Counted from the first letter of the stretch, positions 12,080 to 21,757 are shown. The stretch is 64,000 nt of DNA from Streblospio benedicti (GCA_019095985.1 CM032660.1:54910494-54974493), one strand, 5' to 3'. Notes: generated by a model not told the origin, from the sequence alone. A program made the numbers and translations.

Positions 12080-12860
12080 TATTAAGGACCACAGTTGGAT
12101 GGTTGTTAACACAAAAACGCACATCGTTACGACCTACACCGCAGCATACAGCAAACAAGACTTATGCTCGTAGATTAGACACGGCTTGTAAAGACTTATT
12201 CATGCGTTTTTGAACCAAAATTATTCCTCTGTATATTTCAATAAGCGATTGAGTAAATGATCTGTCCAATATATATGCTAATGTCTTTATTTTTACGAGA
12301 CTTTAATGTCTGAATTATTAGGCATTTAAAATAAATTATTATGGCTATAAGTGTTTTGATTTTGTTGCACTTCACAGAGAGAGCACAAAAAGTGACAAGC
12401 TTGTTAAGTAATGACATTTTCAGCTGGGATGATTCAGTCTTGTCTTACAACATTGGGGTCATGAGTTCGAGTCCCGCCATGGCCACTTGATATAGTGAAA
12501 TGGAGGTTTTTTAAAAAGATTTGTTTATGGGCCATATAAAAGATGTCCTATTTGCTCAAACCAAGTCGTTTGGTTACATTGTTAAAATAGGTGGATCGGC
12601 TGTTGAATGTGTCTTTTTTTACATCTTTATCATCGTGTACACAGCGTGTGTATCTTCAATGGCTGGCATCACGTTTCATGTGGCACAATAGAGGCTGAAC
12701 AAGCGTTGTGACAATGGCAAATACAAAGGACTAGAGTTGGCACTTTGTTTATTCAAACTCACTCCTTTTCCCCATAACTTCCTTTGAAAGTGTATATTTT
12801 CTTTGATGTTCTTTTCTCCTACGTCATAATACAAATAAATGCAAAAATCTAAGTTTTGAA
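12080..12860. other. Gene-free stretch with one B-box-like tRNA relic
   Basis: At about 12455-12485 the words GGGGTCATGAGTTCGAGTCC look like the B-box half of a tRNA-derived SINE, without a clear A box. The remainder shows no exon. Confidence 0.4.
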
Positions 12861-13275
12861 AAGTTTAGAAATAATTTTATTCAACTGTCTTCGAGACTAA
12901 AGTCTTCTTTTCAAAATAAAAAGTCAATAATTCAAGATTCCCCTACGCATGGCCACGCGAGACCAAGACCACAGGCCACCCTCGGTAAGAACAAGTAAAG
13001 GGGCATATTCCCTTTCGGGAATAGGTTGCCAGGCCTTCATGCTGCTGTACCAGCGTCTAAGAGAGAACTGCCGCTAATCGGCTCAATCCAGTACAAGAGA
13101 GTACTGGTTCCTAATCTTACAGTGGCCATAATACAGGACAACAAAGCCTATCAAGGTGTGTGTGTCACTGGGATATTAACCTAGTCCAGTGCAACTTATA
13201 CTATAGGGGAATTTATACTCTGCGGTCATGCTGCAATGAACCTGCGCACTGAAGGCCCTAACAACTTTTGTTACA
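12860..13275 (-). repeat. LTR-like terminal repeat (downstream end of element)
   Basis: In element sense it begins TGTAACAAAAGTTG at 13275. It includes the hairpin TATTCCCGAAAGGGAATA near 13010-13030 and an AATAAAA polyadenylation-type word near 12873, consistent with an R region. The low-coordinate boundary is uncertain by some tens of bases, and no clean target duplication was found. The LTR-like unit at 8301 is a diverged relative in the opposite orientation. Confidence 0.5.
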
Positions 13276-13287
13276 CACTCCCCCAGA
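13276..13287 (-). promoter_or_regulatory. Polypurine-tract-like motif
   Basis: In element sense CTGGGGGAG lies just upstream of the terminal repeat that starts TGTGTAACA. Plus-strand priming tracts of LTR retroelements occupy exactly this position. The placement is one of the main reasons for calling the unit an LTR element. Confidence 0.5.
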
Positions 13288-14119
13288 TTCCATGAGGATG
13301 GAACACGCTGCTTTTTAGAGAGTGAGACACTCGCATGGAAACTCCCCCAACCCATATCCTCGAGTATCCTAAGCACAGGTGATTCCCAGTCATCAGGGGG
13401 TTCCTTCTTAACGGAGTACGCGTCATGCATGCCTGGACGTCAGCGACAGGCCGGCACAACTGCTACGCAGGTAAGTCTGCCAGAGGACGCTCCACCCTTC
13501 CTGTCCTGAGAGGTCCGCCGAAGAAACTCATCTTCATGGAAATTGCACCTCGCCAGTAAGCCTGAACCATACAAACAAAACATCCAACCCCCCCCCCCCG
13601 CCCTCCCCCAAAGTCGAACCACACTCATACTAGTGACGTGCTACGGATCACTTCTACTATGGTTGCTTTGCCCTTGCACTATGGACTTATACTACAATGG
13701 GGAGGGGACGAGGCACACATTTACGCACAACATTCATCCTGTGCTGTCTCACTCACACACACAAAAAGGGCCAAAAAGGAAACTGGGGGTAAACTAATTG
13801 CAAACTACGAGTACAGAGCGACTATGTAGAGTCAAATTAGTATGCGATTTCTGGCCACTGTATTTCATACTACCCTTGGACTGACAAGCCCGTCGTCTAC
13901 AAAAACCTCACACTGGCAACGACACGGGGTTTTGCGAGAGTAGCACGACCTGCTGTGTGGCGTCACGTCCGATGTCACAGGGGTGTGATCGACTTGTCCA
14001 GCCGGCCGCTCTCCTCTCCAACTATGTGAGCGACCTCGTCAGGCGTCGCCTGCAGCTGGAGACCTCGATGATCTGTCTTCCAGGATCATCCTTGCAGGGT
14101 GCACCCTGCGACTGGACCC

Positions 14120-14530
14120 TTAGGTGCTGGAAACGCCTCCTTGTGGAGGTGGCCCAGGGCTGCAGGACGACCGTCGCGGACTTCGGGATTCATTTCCTGA
14201 ACTCGCGGCGGTTAAAGTCAACGTCCGGCTGGGTCTGGGGAGAGTCTCGTCAAGGAGGCGCACTTCCATCTCCTCATCCATGGACTCTTCGGCTGCTGAG
14301 GTGAGGCCAAAGCTGGACTGACGAATCCTGGCTTGCGTGAATGCACGCCCAGTAACACTTGAGGTCACCTGCCCACTGGACACAGTCGCCGCTGCTGCTG
14401 TGGTCGTCGCTGCTGCAGTCGCAGTCGTCACCGCACCGGCGCCTGGCAGGGATGGTAAGACTCTTCTAACCCACTGCTCCTGACCAATATCATGACACTG
14501 CGGCTCCACGATCGCTGCTGCTTCCAGCAT
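14120..14530 (-). CDS. Open frame of the LTR-type fossil, Ala/Thr/Ser-rich
   Basis: A 136-codon frame with a low-complexity Ala/Thr/Val-rich stretch (TTATAAATTTAAAATV) followed by an acidic patch (EESMDEEMEVRLLDE) and a Ser/Pro/Arg-rich end. No family was recognised. It lies inside the LTR-type element downstream, in element sense, of the coiled-coil frame. It is treated as a fossil part with no assigned function. Confidence 0.3.
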   Translation of the reverse strand: MLEAAAIVEPQCHDIGQEQWVRRVLPSLPGAGAVTTATAAATTTAAAATVSSGQVTSSVTGRAFTQARIRQSSFGLTSAAEESMDEEMEVRLLDETLPRPSRTLTLTAASSGNESRSPRRSSCSPGPPPQGGVSST

Positions 14531-14803
14531 CTCATCGAGAGCACTCTTGAGCGTCCCTTGCTACCTGCAGTCGCTGAGCAACTTCCAGCTCGTTGATCAG
14601 GCGAATAAAGCCAGCACCGACAATACGCAGAGAAACCGTGAGTTCTCATACGTTGTCTGCGTTCCGGGCTTCGTACTTGTGCATGGTATTGACATCATGC
14701 TTCCGCTCGTTGGCGTATTCGGGCATAACTTCTAGTTCATGCCGAACACCATCCAACTCTTTCTTTAAGACCGCAACTTGCGAGTCCCCGCTATTGTCCA
14801 TCT

Positions 14804-15379
14804 CTAAGATGTAGAACTCGGCACCCGTGGAGTGATCTCCTGCCGCACAACCTGCGTGAACTCCTCCATGGCTTGCTGCGCACAGGAGTAGATGGCAGGG
14901 TAGATGTCAAAGTCTGGGTTGGACTTGACATGCTCCTCCATCATTGTCCAGGCATCGATGATGTCCTTCCCCTGTTGGTTGAGGGACTTGGTGATAGCCC
15001 TGAAGGCATCCTCCATCTGCTTCTCACTGGTTGACTCACACCGCTCCAGTGAACCTTCAGAGGTCCAAAAGACTTCACTCTGGCATGGGGTCTGCCTATT
15101 CTTGAGCTTCCCTGATTGCACTGTGTAAGTCGCGTCCTTGCGGAGTACTGCCAATTCCTTCCGCATGACGTTGACCTCTGCTCTGACTTTGGCCAAGTCC
15201 CCTTCCGCCGCAGTCAGTTTTTCCTGCTGCTGATCGCACGTCGCAGTCAGCCGGTTCACCTCATGCTGCAACACACCTAGCTCTTTCTCTGCCGCGTCGC
15301 ACTCTGACTTAAGGGTGAGACAATCAGCCTTATATTTCATCGTGTGCGCCTGTTCCTTGTCGCGGTCCACAACCAACAA
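14804..15379 (-). CDS. Open frame of the LTR-type fossil, predicted coiled coil
   Basis: About 190 codons. The first half has heptad-like spacing of Leu and charged residues (LKSECDAAEKELGVLQHEVN, then QQQEKLTAAEGDLAKVRAEV), typical of a long coiled coil. The second half is helical and polar (EDAFRAITKSLNQQGKDIID). No catalytic motif is visible. The nominal start is a TTG-type codon, so the true beginning is not defined. Coiled coils occur in capsid-type proteins of some retroelements, but they are also a common host feature. Function is unassigned. Confidence 0.4.
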   Translation of the reverse strand: MLVVDRDKEQAHTMKYKADCLTLKSECDAAEKELGVLQHEVNRLTATCDQQQEKLTAAEGDLAKVRAEVNVMRKELAVLRKDATYTVQSGKLKNRQTPCQSEVFWTSEGSLERCESTSEKQMEDAFRAITKSLNQQGKDIIDAWTMMEEHVKSNPDFDIYPAIYSCAQQAMEEFTQVVRQEITPRVPSSTS

Positions 15380-15558
15380 AGATCGCCCACTTTCGTAGGC
15401 AGTCCTGTCAGCGGCCTACCGTTTCTGCAGCTCCTGGTGTTGCTTTCACAGAGCAATCAGAGCAGCCTCGGCATGAGTAGCTCGGTCCTGCCACACCCGT
15501 TCACTGTCACGGAGGTTGTCGATCAGCCTACCGGTATTGTCTTCTGGGTTTTACCAAC

Positions 15559-17454
15559 TCAGCCAAGCCCCGGACTGCGAGAGTCACAGCGATCGCACTT
15601 CTGGCCGGATGGAGAAGGCCCGCCCCTGCTGCTGGGAGGCGACTGCCTCGACTTTTTCTTCTGGCCGCCTGTTGACCCTCCACGCAACGCTTGAGCGGTC
15701 ACAGCTGCGGCGATGGCGCTGCTCACTTCTTTCATGGCAGCGGAACTGGTTGTGGCACTCGTGTGGCTCGAAGGCAACGTAGAGGCCAGGCTGACCGTCT
15801 CGAAAACTGGACTGCTATTCCTACCGGAAGTAACAGATACCGCTGGGCCCTTGGCCATCTTGAACTTGTTCGCAAGCATCTCCAACATCCCGGACCGCGG
15901 CGGCGGAACTGTTGTGGGCGGTCCCATCAATGTTGGCTGTTTGGAGGGCCCACCCTTTCGGGCCTGACCCCCACCTGCAGCCTTCTGCTTCGCTAGGGAA
16001 GGACCCTCGGGCGAGTGCGACACTTCCTCTCGGTATCCCTCCGTTGTCTTCTCAGGAGCACCAGTGTACCCCGGCAGATGGCTAGTCCGCTTGACATAGT
16101 CAACCTGGAATGTATGCCGCCACCGAAGGTGTTCCTTGCTCCAGCCCTGTGCCTTGGGATCGATCTTGACGAGATGGTATCCCACGATCACCCTGGTCAG
16201 GTTGGCGTTGGAGAACCAACGACCACGACCTATCAGGCGTGGGATCCCTACAAGCTGGTTGTAGCTTTCCATCACCTCGACCACCATCTTCTGAGCGATC
16301 GAACGCAGGTCCTTCAGGTCGAACTGAAGTTGCGCTCGCCACTGCTTACACTGCTTCGTGGTGGTGCCACTGTCAATGTCACGGTGCGATTCGCCCTGCA
16401 ACTGTCGCACCTCCACATCATGTTCTTTGATCAGATGTTCCACTGCGTCCAAGATCGAGGGGAACATCGCTCGTCGGCACCGGGGGCCTAAGGTCTCCAC
16501 CGGTGACTTGCTGCAACATGGGGCAGAGAAGCACTTGCCCTCTTTCAAGGGAAAACGGCACCACTGTTCTAATACCCGCTCAAAATTCTTCCATCCATGC
16601 TCTCTAAGTGTGTCTGGGCGAGGGGCACAGAGAAGAACGGGGTCAAACTTGCTGCAATCGGGAACTTTGCGACGCAGCAACCCACCGTCCTTACTGTGTA
16701 GTGCCTGCAACTGCGGCAGAGCGCCCAAGGGCTGGTCCAGAGCTTCCCACGCCTCACACCCTTGTACGAGGCAACGCATCCCAGCTTCCAGCCAAGAGGC
16801 ATGCAGAGACTGTACCCCCTCCTTGGTGATCCGGTCGCTGGGCAGCTGCGAGGCGGGAACCTTGACTTCCGGCCACAGTTTTGGATACCCGGTGTGCTCA
16901 CTCTTGGTAACCACCGCTGCTACTCCGCCCCAACGATCCTCGGGAGTGCCATCAGGCGTTCGATTGTCTCGCGACCCCTGCCCCATCCACTCCAGTCTCT
17001 CCAACAGCAGTCCGTAACCGGCCCTGGTCAGTATCTCATAAGAGTGCTGAGGCTGGCCGGTCACGGAGTCGGCGCAGTACTTCACCTCGTCCGGGGAACT
17101 GTCGCCGAAGAACTTCCCTGCGTACAACACATTCTGCGTGAATGGATCTGCAAAGAACCGATGCACCTCGCCCACAGTGGGCTGTCGCTTTCGCGAAGGT
17201 GCGTGGTGGCGTCGCTCCTGCGGTTTGCCCGACTGCTTCCATGGTCGTCTGTCACGCTTCTCCTCTTCGTCGCCCAAGTCTTCTGACTTGCCGGTCGTGG
17301 AGCTGTTGCCCCCGAATGATCCCGTCTGGGACTCAGCCGACGACGAGACCCGATCATCCTCTTCCTCAAGGCCGGGTGCCTGAGAGCTAGCTTCTCCAGC
17401 CAAGCCCCCAGTAACCTCACCCTCCGCCGTGTCCATGGCACCCTCGTTCTCCAT
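15559..17454 (-). CDS. Main 631-codon open frame of the LTR-type fossil
   Basis: An ATG-started frame of 631 codons. Residues about 1-90 are acidic and Ser/Gly-rich, then basic (RRHHAPSRKRQPTVGEVHRF). About 90-480 looks globular, with repeated Trp, Cys and Leu. Around residue 300 the pattern CFSAPCCSKS, about 25 residues, then HLIKEHD is compatible with a degenerate C2H2-like finger. A long Ser/Pro/Ala/Lys-rich low-complexity tail follows, ending near KCDRCDSRSPGLG. No CCHC knuckle, protease or RT motif was seen. In a retroelement this position is that of gag; a captured host gene is the alternative. The family was not recognised. Confidence 0.5.
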   Translation of the reverse strand: MENEGAMDTAEGEVTGGLAGEASSQAPGLEEEDDRVSSSAESQTGSFGGNSSTTGKSEDLGDEEEKRDRRPWKQSGKPQERRHHAPSRKRQPTVGEVHRFFADPFTQNVLYAGKFFGDSSPDEVKYCADSVTGQPQHSYEILTRAGYGLLLERLEWMGQGSRDNRTPDGTPEDRWGGVAAVVTKSEHTGYPKLWPEVKVPASQLPSDRITKEGVQSLHASWLEAGMRCLVQGCEAWEALDQPLGALPQLQALHSKDGGLLRRKVPDCSKFDPVLLCAPRPDTLREHGWKNFERVLEQWCRFPLKEGKCFSAPCCSKSPVETLGPRCRRAMFPSILDAVEHLIKEHDVEVRQLQGESHRDIDSGTTTKQCKQWRAQLQFDLKDLRSIAQKMVVEVMESYNQLVGIPRLIGRGRWFSNANLTRVIVGYHLVKIDPKAQGWSKEHLRWRHTFQVDYVKRTSHLPGYTGAPEKTTEGYREEVSHSPEGPSLAKQKAAGGGQARKGGPSKQPTLMGPPTTVPPPRSGMLEMLANKFKMAKGPAVSVTSGRNSSPVFETVSLASTLPSSHTSATTSSAAMKEVSSAIAAAVTAQALRGGSTGGQKKKSRQSPPSSRGGPSPSGQKCDRCDSRSPGLG

Positions 17455-17463
17455 GCCGGGCCC

Positions 17464-17661
17464 CTACACCGTCACCTCCATTTCTTCTTCCTGGGATATC
17501 TCGCCAGCTACCTGTAAATGCTGCAGCTTGTCCTCAGCATCAGCAACCAGAGAGGGCTCCTGCCCGTGCCCCTGATCCCTTGACTCCTGCTCTTCCCGGG
17601 AGACAGCTGCCGGTGTCGCCACCACGTCTGCCTCACTGCTGCTGGGGACTGTATCAGCCAT
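17464..17661 (-). CDS. Short acidic leader frame of the LTR-type fossil
   Basis: An ATG-started frame of 65 codons (MADTVPSSSEADVVATPAAV, then Glu/Gln/Asp-rich sequence). It lies between the upstream terminal repeat and the 631-codon frame, ending about 10 bases before the latter starts. Its acidic composition resembles the first 60 residues of the main frame. A pyrimidine tract ending in CAG lies just upstream. No domain was recognised. Confidence 0.35.
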   Translation of the reverse strand: MADTVPSSSEADVVATPAAVSREEQESRDQGHGQEPSLVADAEDKLQHLQVAGEISQEEEMEVTV

Positions 17662-17769
17662 CGCGGCTTCTACAGGCCCATTACCCACTGAAAAAAGAAA
17701 ATCCAATTCCAGCAACGATGCTATGTATCCTCCAAGCTACAAAATAAACTCCAAACAAACAATCAACTG

Positions 17770-17831
17770 TATACTCTGCGGTCATGCTGCAATGAACCCC
17801 GCACCTGGAGGCCCTAACAACTTTTGTTACA
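17770..17831 (-). repeat. LTR-like terminal sequence (upstream end of element)
   Basis: Sixty-two bases match 13214-13275 in the same orientation (TATACTCTGCGGTCATGCTG ... TTTTGTTACA), with only a few differences. In element sense it begins TGTAACA, preceded by GATAT. GATAT also precedes the LTR-like fossil at 8301. Confidence 0.65.
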
Positions 17832-18797
17832 ATATCAAATAATAGCAAAATAATTAAAATAAATTCAAGCAGTGAACATAATGCATAGCGTTACAGCTAA
17901 TATCTAACAAAAAATGATGTCTGTAGGAAGGACAGCAATTTATTTGAACTGAAGCATTGTAACTTTCACAAACTTGGACAGTTTACACAAAACAGATTTC
18001 ATTTTTATTATTTAAATAATAAGCTAACTTTTACGGTATTGGGCGTTCTAAAGTAATAGGGTTTCAGAAGCTTTTTACGGTCATCTGCAAAAGCTTCGCA
18101 GTTGAAGAGAACGTGATACATGAAATTCATCTCCTAATTCCTGCTTATTACAAATTCTAGACGTCTACAGAGTCTGTTATACCTAGGAATGTGGGCGTCA
18201 AATTACCTTTATGGTTAAGATTTAATGACAAATACTACTCACTTACAAACGAACTTAACATTGCGGTCACCATCACGGGACCTTCAACAGAAGTGGCTTC
18301 TGTTTTTTCTTGATGACTTCACATTGGCGCTTCGTCTGACAGGTGGAATTCCCATCAGACAGCAGATGGAGGAGGGTGGGGAGATGCTCTTGCCTTGGTT
18401 GAGGTTGAGCTGCGGCTGATGCTTGTAAATTTCTATCGCCTCTACGATCTTCCTTCGGTATGTGTTGTCCTCTCTGCCGATGATCTTTTAGTACTCGTAA
18501 CCAGAATTTGAAATAACGATCAAATCAGGTCATTTTCTGGCTTTGATTGTAATTATGCCTTATAGTGCATGGGCCACTGCAAAATTACACACGCATTTCC
18601 GTATCACAGATAAATATCATAAAACTGTACACTGCTATGCTATGCAAGTGACTCTATGGTGTGGTACATATCTTGCTAGTCTCATACACGTGAGGTCGCA
18701 GGTGCAAACCTTCTGATGATTTGGAAAGCTATTGACTAATGTTACTAATAACCTCATCTTTTAAATACTTAATCTTCCCACTTGTAAAGCACATGCA
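17832..18797. other. Gene-free stretch
   Basis: AT-rich sequence without exon signals. Words at 18685-18735 (ACACGTGAGGTCGCAGGTGC) faintly resemble a tRNA-derived B box, but no SINE body follows. Confidence 0.4.
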
Positions 18798-18918
18798 GGA
18801 GGGTCTAAATGGGGGGGTCCTGATCCCGCTTACCACTTAAATTTAGCTCATTTCCCACTTCCCACTTTAATTTTAGCTCATTTCCCACTTCCCACTTAAT
18901 ATTTTCATTGGCCACTAA

Positions 18919-19639
18919 CCCCCCCCTTTCTATTGAGGCCGCCTACGGCATAGTACGTCGGCGGAACGTGTTTTTGTAAATATTTTGTTACTAATAATAG
19001 CATTTTGGTGGGTTTTTTGAATATTCTTGAATATTTTTGTTCAACACCGCCAACGAGCAAGACCGGCATGAAGAAGTCATTCAACTAATGCCGCCCTGGG
19101 GCCTCCGGTACAAAGGGGACACCGCAGTACATCGTCGGCGCCAAAAAGCCACGCCGCGGCCACTTTTCTGGCGACTTCTCCTAAGAAGTCACAGGATACT
19201 GTCAAGGCCCACACCGTCTGCGAGGTTGGGGGTTCTATTGATTTCCTTTGATTTCACTGACACCGCTATACATCACCGACGACATAAATGCACTGTAGGC
19301 GGGGTCTCACTGACACCGCTATACATCGCCGACGGCATAAATGCACCGTAGGCGGGGTCTCACTGACACCGCTGGACATCGCCGCTGGCCCACCTCTAAA
19401 CACCACCTCTACACATGGCCGGCGGCCTAACACCGTAGGCGGGGTTCAAAGCATCGACAGAGGCCTAAATGCACTGTTCGTCGGCGGCTTCAAAGAACCG
19501 TGGGCGGGGTCCGTCGGCGACTTCAAATACACCGTGGGTGACATCAGCACGGTATGACACCCGCCAGGTTGGAAAGCCCACTTTCAAATGGCGAAAAACA
19601 AGCGCGGTGTCATGCCGCGGCATCAATAGAATGGGGGGG
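18919..19639. mobile_element. Nested 721-bp DNA transposon with TAA target duplication
   Basis: The insert splits MITE copy 1 and is flanked by TAA at 18916-18918 and 19640-19642. The uninterrupted copy 2 shows CCAAAATGCG at that site, so removing the insert plus one TAA restores the expected sequence. Terminal inverted repeats are about 30 bases: CCCCCCCCTTTCTATTGAGG at the left and CATCAATAGAATGGGGGGG at the right. A 3-bp TAA duplication fits the PIF/Harbinger superfamily (TWA preference). The interior is GC-rich and non-coding, with 53-bp tandem units, so it is a non-autonomous element. Confidence 0.75.
19255..19410. repeat. 53-bp tandem repeat inside the nested element
   Basis: CACTGACACCGCT begins units at 19255, 19308 and 19361, an exact 53-base period, each followed by ACATCRCCG and GTAGGCGGGGTCT. 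The third unit is partial. Related GGCGGGG/CCGTAGGCGG words continue to about 19530. Confidence 0.9.
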
Positions 19640-19929
19640 TAAAATGCGTACTTTTAATGACTATTTTGTTCACTCTTATAAAAATTGACATGATATTATA
19701 ACGACCAATCTTAAATTGTTTTAAATTTACGTGCATGACCCAAACTCGTGCATTCTTTTATAGTTTCCCACTAAAATTAGAATTTGTTCCCACTTAATTT
19801 TGTAATTTTCCACTTCCCACCTAACTGCCAAAATTCCCACTAACCACTTAATTTTTGCCAATTTCCCACATCCCATTTAATTCTAAGGCCATTTCCCACT
19901 AACCACTTAAAGGGCATTTGCACCCTCAT

Positions 19930-20404
19930 AACCCCAACCCCCCCCCCCTCTTTCTTAGGCCCAGTAGTATGCGTATGTATTGTGTTATTATATCTTATAT
20001 AAACACCAATTAATGTATTATTGATACACGGCTTTGCCTGTTATCACGGTGCATGTAATGTTTAAACTTCTCATGTTTTTGTGCAAAGTGCTAATGACCA
20101 TGTGGAACAGGAAAGGTGTGTGTATTCAGTGGTCAATGCAGTGTTATACGGTGCGTGTCCTGGGAGGGATCGAAACAAACTATTGTCTATGGCCCCAATT
20201 AACAATGTATTATATAAGTGTATATAGATGGGAAGCAAATAATCAGTCGTGTCTTTTCGAGGCAGCAGTTCCGGGGACAAATCCATTGCCTATTGTCATT
20301 TACCAATGAGAGCACTCGTGTGTGAGTCTAGTATTGCATTTACATAATTGTACAATTATGTAATTGTTACATAATTGGTACATTTTTCATCTAGCTCAAC
20401 ACAA
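19930..20404. other. Gene-free stretch
   Basis: No exon or defined repeat was seen. ACATAATTGTACAATTATGTAA near 20342-20363 is a short perfect palindrome in AT-rich sequence. Confidence 0.4.
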
Positions 20405-20645
20405 AAAAAGACTTACTGGTTGACAGTTTCGGCAACTGCTGTTGCTACTGTTGAAACCTCTCTCCAAATATGTTACCCGTCCCATGCTTATATTGGATAA
20501 CATGGTCTGTGCTCTTGTGTGTTACGTTTTAGCTGATGATCATCTGAAAGTTCCCTTGGTTATTTCCTTGTGATCATCCGTGTGTTCGCTCGGATGTGTG
20601 CCAATTTCATGCCAGTTTTCTGACAAATACATTGGTATAGTACTT
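20405..20645 (-). mobile_element. Penelope-like element remnant
   Basis: The low-coordinate end contains GGTTGACAGTTTCGGCAACT, nearly the same as the terminal sequence of the Penelope-like element at 26853. The remainder aligns with that element's endonuclease region: ACATGGTCTGTG, then GTGTGTGCCAATTTCATGCCAGTTTTCTGAC against GTGTGCCCAGTTTTTTGCCAGTTTCCCCAAC. It is therefore a second, more diverged, 5'-truncated copy in the same orientation. No long frame survives. Confidence 0.6.
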
Positions 20646-20662
20646 AATCAGATTAGTATACA

Positions 20663-21067
20663 TGAGGGTCTAGATGGGGGGGGGGGGGTCCTGATCCCAC
20701 TTACCACTTAAATTTTAGCCCATTGCCCACTTTCCACTTAAAGTTAAGCTCATTGCCCACTTCCCACTTGATATTTACATTTCCCACCAAAATGCGTACT
20801 TTTAATGAACATTTTGTTCACTTTTACAAAAAATGACATCAAATTATAACTACCAATTTTAAATTGTTATAAATTTACATGCATGACCCGCATTTGCAAA
20901 TTTCTTACTAAAATTAGAATTTATTCCCACTTAATTTTGGTAATTTTCCCACTTCCCACTTGATTGCCCAAATTCCCACTAACCACTTAATTTTTGCAGA
21001 TTTCCCACATCCCATTTAATTCTAAGGCCATTTCCCACTAACCACTTAAAGGGCATCGGCACCCTCA
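20663..21067 (+). mobile_element. TGAGGGT-ended MITE, copy 2 (complete)
   Basis: It starts TGAGGGTC and ends GCACCCTCA, short inverted ends flanked by TACA on both sides (20659-20662 and 21068-21071), which reads as a 4-bp target duplication. The body consists of degenerate repeats of CCCACTT/CCACTTAA words around an AT-rich core. It is the uninterrupted reference for copy 1 at 18798; a shorter relative lies at 36463-36602. There is no coding capacity. Confidence 0.75.
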
Positions 21068-21272
21068 TACAGATACTATATAGAAATATGGCAAACATTA
21101 GACAGATTAGTTCACAAATGCTTGTTTTATGAAGTTGCACTGAACTTATATTCGTTGTTATACCCCTGTGTGGCGCAGGTGTGAGAAGATTTTAAAGAAC
21201 CTTACCTTTTTCGCTTTGCCATTTCATCTTATTCATCAGTACATTACCCAAAACACCTTAATGAGTACAATA

Positions 21273-21757
21273 GGGGTCCATGTGGACCCCAATCGTTTGA
21301 TGTGATTTTCTTTTCAATTCATGATCTTTTTGTGATACAAATACATGCATATGTTAATTATGACTGTGTCAGATAAAAATAACAAATAAAGAGTTATGTT
21401 TTTTCTTATATACATATTTTAATAGGTCAAATTATCGAACAACTCTGTGTTGTCTGTACCCATCGTCTCTGGGGTCCATGCGGACCCCTATGAAATTGCT
21501 TTTGTATTGGTCCTTATGTATAACCAAAGAAAATAATTTTCATTCTTGGTAAGGGGAAGATATGAGCTGACAACTTCATTAAAGGCCTTCAATCAAAAAA
21601 AAAATCAGTGCACCCTGCATTTTCTGTTCTTAACGGGTGTAGGGTCCATGCGGACCCAAAGCAAATATTTTTTTATTTACGTCCTAATATTTAAATAAAT
21701 CAAGTAATCTTCGGTACTGATAGAGAAAACATATAGGGTGACAACTACTTAAAAGGA
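21273..21757. repeat. Tandem repeat headed by a GGGTCCATGCGGACCC palindrome
   Basis: Near-perfect palindromes lie at 21273-21290 (GGGGTCCATGTGGACCCC), 21471-21488 and 21642-21657, at intervals of 198 and 171 bases. Weaker matches follow each one, for example AAGATATGAGCTGACAACTT against ACATATAGGGTGACAACTA. This indicates a roughly 180-base unit repeated about two and a half times. The palindrome is the best conserved part of the unit. Confidence 0.75.

Larger units (their letters stand above)
12860..17831 (-). mobile_element. LTR-type retroelement fossil without recognisable polymerase
   Basis: A minus-strand element bounded by related end sequences. One LTR-like end covers about 12860-13275; matching terminal sequence (62 bases, roughly nine in ten identical) is at 17770-17831. 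Both outer starts read TGTAACAAAAGTTGTTAGGGCC in element sense. A purine-rich tract directly precedes the downstream repeat, as expected for LTR elements. The interior is GC-rich against AT-rich flanks and contains several long open frames, the largest 631 codons. None shows protease, reverse transcriptase, RNase H or integrase motifs. It looks broken, with a small number of breaks. It is moderately old, but the largest frame remains open. It is best called a large non-autonomous (LARD-like) element or a gag-bearing relic. Confidence 0.55.
18798..19929 (+). mobile_element. TGAGGGT-ended MITE, copy 1 (interrupted)
   Basis: The ends read GGAGGGTC and CACCCTCA. Outside the nested insert the body aligns along its whole length with the copy at 20663-21067: GTCCTGATCCC, repeated TTCCCACTTCCCACTT words, AAAATGCGTACTTTTAATG and CTAACCACTTAAAGGGCAT, in the same order. 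The copy is split at 18916-18918 by a 721-bp element. No target duplication was recognised for this copy. It is non-coding. Confidence 0.75.

Noticed and set aside
16358-17286. Plus-strand frames of 174 and 219 codons opposite the main LTR-element frame
   Set aside because: They are antisense shadows of the GC-rich 631-codon frame and lack domain motifs.
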